Shown: positions 6,975 to 7,238 of the stretch, piece by piece | How positions within the stretch are numbered: the first letter of the stretch is position 1 | Layout: each line of letters begins with the position of its first letter | Assembly: GCA_902796895.1 (NCBI GenBank) | Contig: CADBQV010000133.1 | Coordinates: 1 to 7,238, forward strand | DNA from: an uncultured Erysipelotrichaceae bacterium | GTDB lineage: Bacteria > Bacillota_I > Bacilli_A > Acholeplasmatales > Anaeroplasmataceae | Length of the DNA: 7,238 bases | Direction: 5' to 3' | Program-made: the position numbers and the translations under genes | Notes under the pieces: model-generated | What the model was told of the DNA's origin: nothing | What the model saw: only the letters and a program-made list of their open reading frames with translations | Databases searched by the model: none

Positions 6975-7238
6975 ATGGTAATTGATAAAAAAATTATAAA
7001 AAATATTTATAAAGATGATGTACCAATATATTTATATGATCTAGATGCCATAAAAGAAAACATTGATAATATTTCTAACTATATGCCAAGTAATTTTTTA
7101 TTATATTATGCAATTAAAGCAAATCCAAATAAACATATCCTAAAATATATTAAGTCAAATAAGAATATATCTGGCTTTGAAGTTGCCTCCTCTGGAGAAC
7201 TAAAAAAGGCTTTACATTATTATAAAAATAAAAATATA
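6975..7238 (+). CDS. Fold-type-III PLP decarboxylase, SbnH-like, N-terminal part (3' end outside window)
   Basis: Start of a second alanine-racemase-fold PLP decarboxylase; 88 residues are visible of a family usually about 400 long. The ATG is preceded by AAGGAG at 6963-6968 with a 6-base spacer and lies 3 bases after the previous stop. Motifs: VPIYLYDLDAIKENI (entry strand and helix), YYAIKANPN at 44-52 with the PLP lysine Lys48, and SGFEVASSGELKKAL at 66-80. The run from MPSN through YYAIKAN and IL to GFEVASSGE resembles SbnH, the citryl-diaminopropionate decarboxylase of staphyloferrin B, as I remember that protein, but diaminopimelate and ornithine decarboxylases share much of this region. 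It is clearly different from the Y4yA-like gene at the head of the operon. The C-terminal substrate-determining half is not visible, so the substrate is unassigned. Confidence 0.85.
   Translation, partial: MVIDKKIIKNIYKDDVPIYLYDLDAIKENIDNISNYMPSNFLLYYAIKANPNKHILKYIKSNKNISGFEVASSGELKKALHYYKNKNI

Noticed and set aside
1..7238. CRISPR arrays, tRNA or rRNA genes, insertion sequences
   Set aside because: Beyond the 125-base gap there is almost no non-coding sequence; I saw no spaced direct repeats, tRNA-like sequence or transposase coding region.

Overview
The window is AT-rich DNA, by eye under about 30% G+C, with strong AGGAGG-type ribosome binding sites and tightly packed genes on the + strand. 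This fits a low-GC Firmicute, for example a clostridial or Erysipelotrichia/Mollicutes-related gut bacterium. The genetic code looks standard: every tryptophan I checked is TGG, and a TGA stop ends one gene inside a classic ATGA overlap. I cannot name the species.

Layout: (1) Positions 1-1245 hold the 3' two thirds of thrS (threonyl-tRNA synthetase), a housekeeping gene whose start lies before the window. (2) Positions 1246-1370 are the only sizeable non-coding gap. It carries a candidate promoter with a perfect TTGACA box and AT-rich inverted repeats, but no convincing terminator. (3) From 1371 to the right edge runs one compact operon of six genes that overlap or lie no more than 10 bases apart: a Y4yA-like fold-type-III PLP enzyme, an SbnA/cysteine-synthase-like fold-type-II PLP enzyme, an ATP-grasp protein resembling the sugar-transfer-associated family, an arginase/agmatinase-family ureohydrolase, a divergent fold-type-I PLP enzyme, and the start of a second fold-type-III PLP decarboxylase that resembles SbnH and is cut by the window edge.

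Taken together, the operon looks like a biosynthetic cluster for an amino-acid-derived small molecule. As inference only: the SbnA-like enzyme would build a beta-substituted alanine (2,3-diaminopropionate type) from an activated serine, the two fold-III enzymes would decarboxylate amino acids or conjugates, the ureohydrolase would cut a guanidino or ureido group, the fold-I enzyme would do a transamination or related step, and the ATP-grasp protein would form an amide-type bond. The gene set partly echoes staphyloferrin B (SbnA, SbnH) and D-cycloserine (arginase-like, cysteine-synthase-like and ATP-grasp genes) but matches neither. The product cannot be deduced from this window, and the cluster continues beyond it.

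Arginine codon use changes sharply between thrS (all 21 AGA) and the cluster (frequent AGG, some CGN). This fits either high expression of thrS or an acquired origin for the cluster.
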